From Sphingomonas sp. PR090111-T3T-6A (GTDB lineage: Bacteria > Pseudomonadota > Alphaproteobacteria > Sphingomonadales > Sphingomonadaceae): 64,000 bases of DNA. Every line of letters starts with the position of its first letter. Position 1 is the first letter of the stretch. Below are positions 62,862 to 64,000 of this stretch, one piece after another. The notes beneath the pieces were generated by a model. It was not told where the DNA came from, did not search any database, and saw nothing but the letters and a program-made list of their open reading frames with translations. The stretch is from contig NZ_AORL01000010.1 of assembly GCF_000383095.1 (NCBI RefSeq), forward strand, positions 310,001 through 374,000, given 5' to 3'. A program made the translations under genes and the position numbers.

Positions 62862-64000
62862 AGCAGCCTCTGCCGCTTGAGCATCAGATAGGCCTCGACC
62901 AGCGCGGAGCCGCCACCCTCATGCCCCGCCTCGACGACATGCACGCCCATTCGCCTCAGCCTTGCGGCGACGATGGCGCGCTCCCTCAGCAAGGCCTGCG
63001 CGGCGACGGCGCGGGTGACGTCCTCGGGGGCGAGCGGCTCGGCGGCGGCGAGGCTCTCCAGCTCCTCGTCGCGGTGGATGAGGAAGAGCAGCAGGTGGCG
63101 CTTCAGGAGCGGCGCGCAGGCCTTCACCATCAGCTCGGCGCTGGTGGGGTCGGTGAACTCGGTGAACAGCACGATCAGCGTCCGCCGGTCGAGCCGCTGG
63201 GCCAGGCGGGTGAGGCCGAGCGTGTGGTTGGTCTCGCGCGTGCCATAGTCGATGCCCGCCGCGAGCCGCTGGATGGCGGGGAAGGTGGCGATGCCATGGC
63301 CGATCGCGCTCGCCGCCAGCGGCTGCTCGGCATAGGCGAAGAGGCCGACGCGATCGTCGAGCTTCAGCGTGACATAGGCGGCCAGCAGCGCGGCGGAGAC
63401 GGCGCGGTCGATGCGGGGCACGCCGCCGACGGGCTCGGCCATGGCGCGGCCGGCGTCGATGGCGAGCAGGATCTGGTTGTTGCGCTCGATCTGCCAGTCC
63501 TTGGCGAGCAGCATGGCATGGCGGGCGGATTGCTTCCAGTCGATCGCGCGGCGGTCCATGCCGTCGATCCAGGGTTTCAGCGACTGGAACTCCGCGCCGG
63601 TGCCTATCTCGCGCCGGGCCGTCTCGCCGGCCTGGGCGTGACGGATGAAGAGCTGGCTCTGCTCGCGCGCGGGGCGGGTGTCGGGGGTGATGAGGACGGC
63701 CTCGTCGCGCGGCTCGCGGCGTTGCTTCCAGACGAGGCCGAGCGGCCCCTGCCAGCGCAGCCAGAGCGCGGAGAGCGGCGCGGTGCCTCGTCGTGACGCC
63801 TCCAGTGGAAGGCGCGCCTCGGGCCGTTCGCGTGACAACGTGGGGCGGAGCGAACCGAGCGGGGTGAGATGCGGATCGATGTCGACCGTCGCCTCCACGC
63901 GCGCCGGTGCGTCGACCGCCAGCCGCAGCTCCACCGTGCCGCCCACCGGCGCCGAGCGGGGCATGCCGAGCCTCGCCACGATCCTCCGCCCCGGAGGCGC
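62858..64000 (-). CDS. DUF58 domain-containing protein (N-terminus beyond the window)
   Basis: This is a partial protein, open to the right edge. The visible part has a beta-rich region (VGGTVELRLAVDAPARVEATV, LWLRWQGPLGLVWKQR), then the DUF58 core GAEFQSLKPWIDGMDRRAIDWKQSARHAML with a vWA-like fold (QILLAIDAGRAMAEP, DDRVGLFAYAE, LIVLFTEFTDPTSAELMV). Family proteins usually begin with two membrane helices, which would lie just outside. It is the upstream member of the DUF58-SpoIIM-RDD block and is linked to it by GTGA overlap. Such proteins usually sit beside MoxR ATPases. Confidence 0.9.
   Translation of the reverse strand, partial: APPGRRIVARLGMPRSAPVGGTVELRLAVDAPARVEATVDIDPHLTPLGSLRPTLSRERPEARLPLEASRRGTAPLSALWLRWQGPLGLVWKQRREPRDEAVLITPDTRPAREQSQLFIRHAQAGETARREIGTGAEFQSLKPWIDGMDRRAIDWKQSARHAMLLAKDWQIERNNQILLAIDAGRAMAEPVGGVPRIDRAVSAALLAAYVTLKLDDRVGLFAYAEQPLAASAIGHGIATFPAIQRLAAGIDYGTRETNHTLGLTRLAQRLDRRTLIVLFTEFTDPTSAELMVKACAPLLKRHLLLFLIHRDEELESLAAAEPLAPEDVTRAVAAQALLRERAIVAARLRRMGVHVVEAGHEGGGSALVEAYLMLKRQRLL

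Noticed and set aside
1-64000. tRNA, rRNA, CRISPR arrays, insertion sequences or prophage genes
   Set aside because: I read the sequence for conserved rRNA/tRNA stretches, regularly spaced direct repeats, transposase motifs and integrase genes, and found none I could support.

Overview
The window is about 64 kb of GC-rich chromosomal DNA from an alphaproteobacterium, most likely a sphingomonad (Sphingomonas or a close relative). This rests on large TonB-dependent receptors beside glycoside hydrolases, an UrcA-family protein, a NodT-type outer-membrane lipoprotein, an entericidin-like lipoprotein, a FecI/FecR/STN-receptor trio and TamA/TamB, and on very GC-rich third codon positions. The genus is inference. 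I see no rRNA, tRNA, CRISPR array, phage or insertion sequence. Genes are tightly packed and no gene-free gap exceeds about 300 bases.

Layout. (1) 1-4.5 kb: a molybdenum hydroxylase pair (large subunit cut by the window edge), a decayed hemerythrin-like fragment, DNA polymerase IV and a YbaK-type deacylase. (2) 4.5-14.6 kb: a polysaccharide-utilization locus, probably for pectin or another plant polysaccharide: GH43 enzyme, TonB receptor, GH28 enzyme, LacI-type regulator, a six-hairpin glycosidase-like protein and a tiny altronate-dehydratase-like ORF. Three copies of a 14-bp operator, TGCCAnCGnTGGCA (one degenerate), mark its promoters. (3) 14.7-23.6 kb: an NtrY-like kinase and sigma-54 response regulator, divergent from an UrcA protein followed by a tripartite ABC efflux system. 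A near-consensus -24/-12 promoter and a perfect 16-bp palindrome lie between them. (4) 23.6-27.5 kb: small proteins, then tyrosine catabolism (HppD, HmgA, Rieske protein).

(5) 27.6-36.4 kb, all on the minus strand: DHA2 exporter, ECF sigma factor, FecR anti-sigma factor, STN-type TonB receptor and an autotransporter with tandem 21-residue repeats. (6) 36.7-46 kb: an MdtABC-type RND operon with two permeases and a NodT lipoprotein; the second permease carries a low-complexity insert of about 75 residues. (7) 46-51 kb: GST, MaeB-type malic enzyme, DEDDh exonuclease, Crp/Fnr regulator and a small membrane protein. (8) 51-57.5 kb: TamA (with a Lys-rich insert) and TamB. (9) 57.5-64 kb: EEP-family phosphodiesterase, CsbD-like protein, small secreted protein, HerA/DUF87 ATPase, KGG-motif small protein, and an overlapping RDD-SpoIIM-DUF58 block that leaves the window.

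The main functional themes are envelope transport (three TonB- or efflux-centred systems), plant-polysaccharide uptake and outer-membrane assembly. The most informative new observations are the two regulatory circuits that can be read from DNA sites: the LacI regulon at 6-14.6 kb, and the sigma-54/palindrome control of the UrcA-ABC efflux operon at 17.4-17.6 kb.
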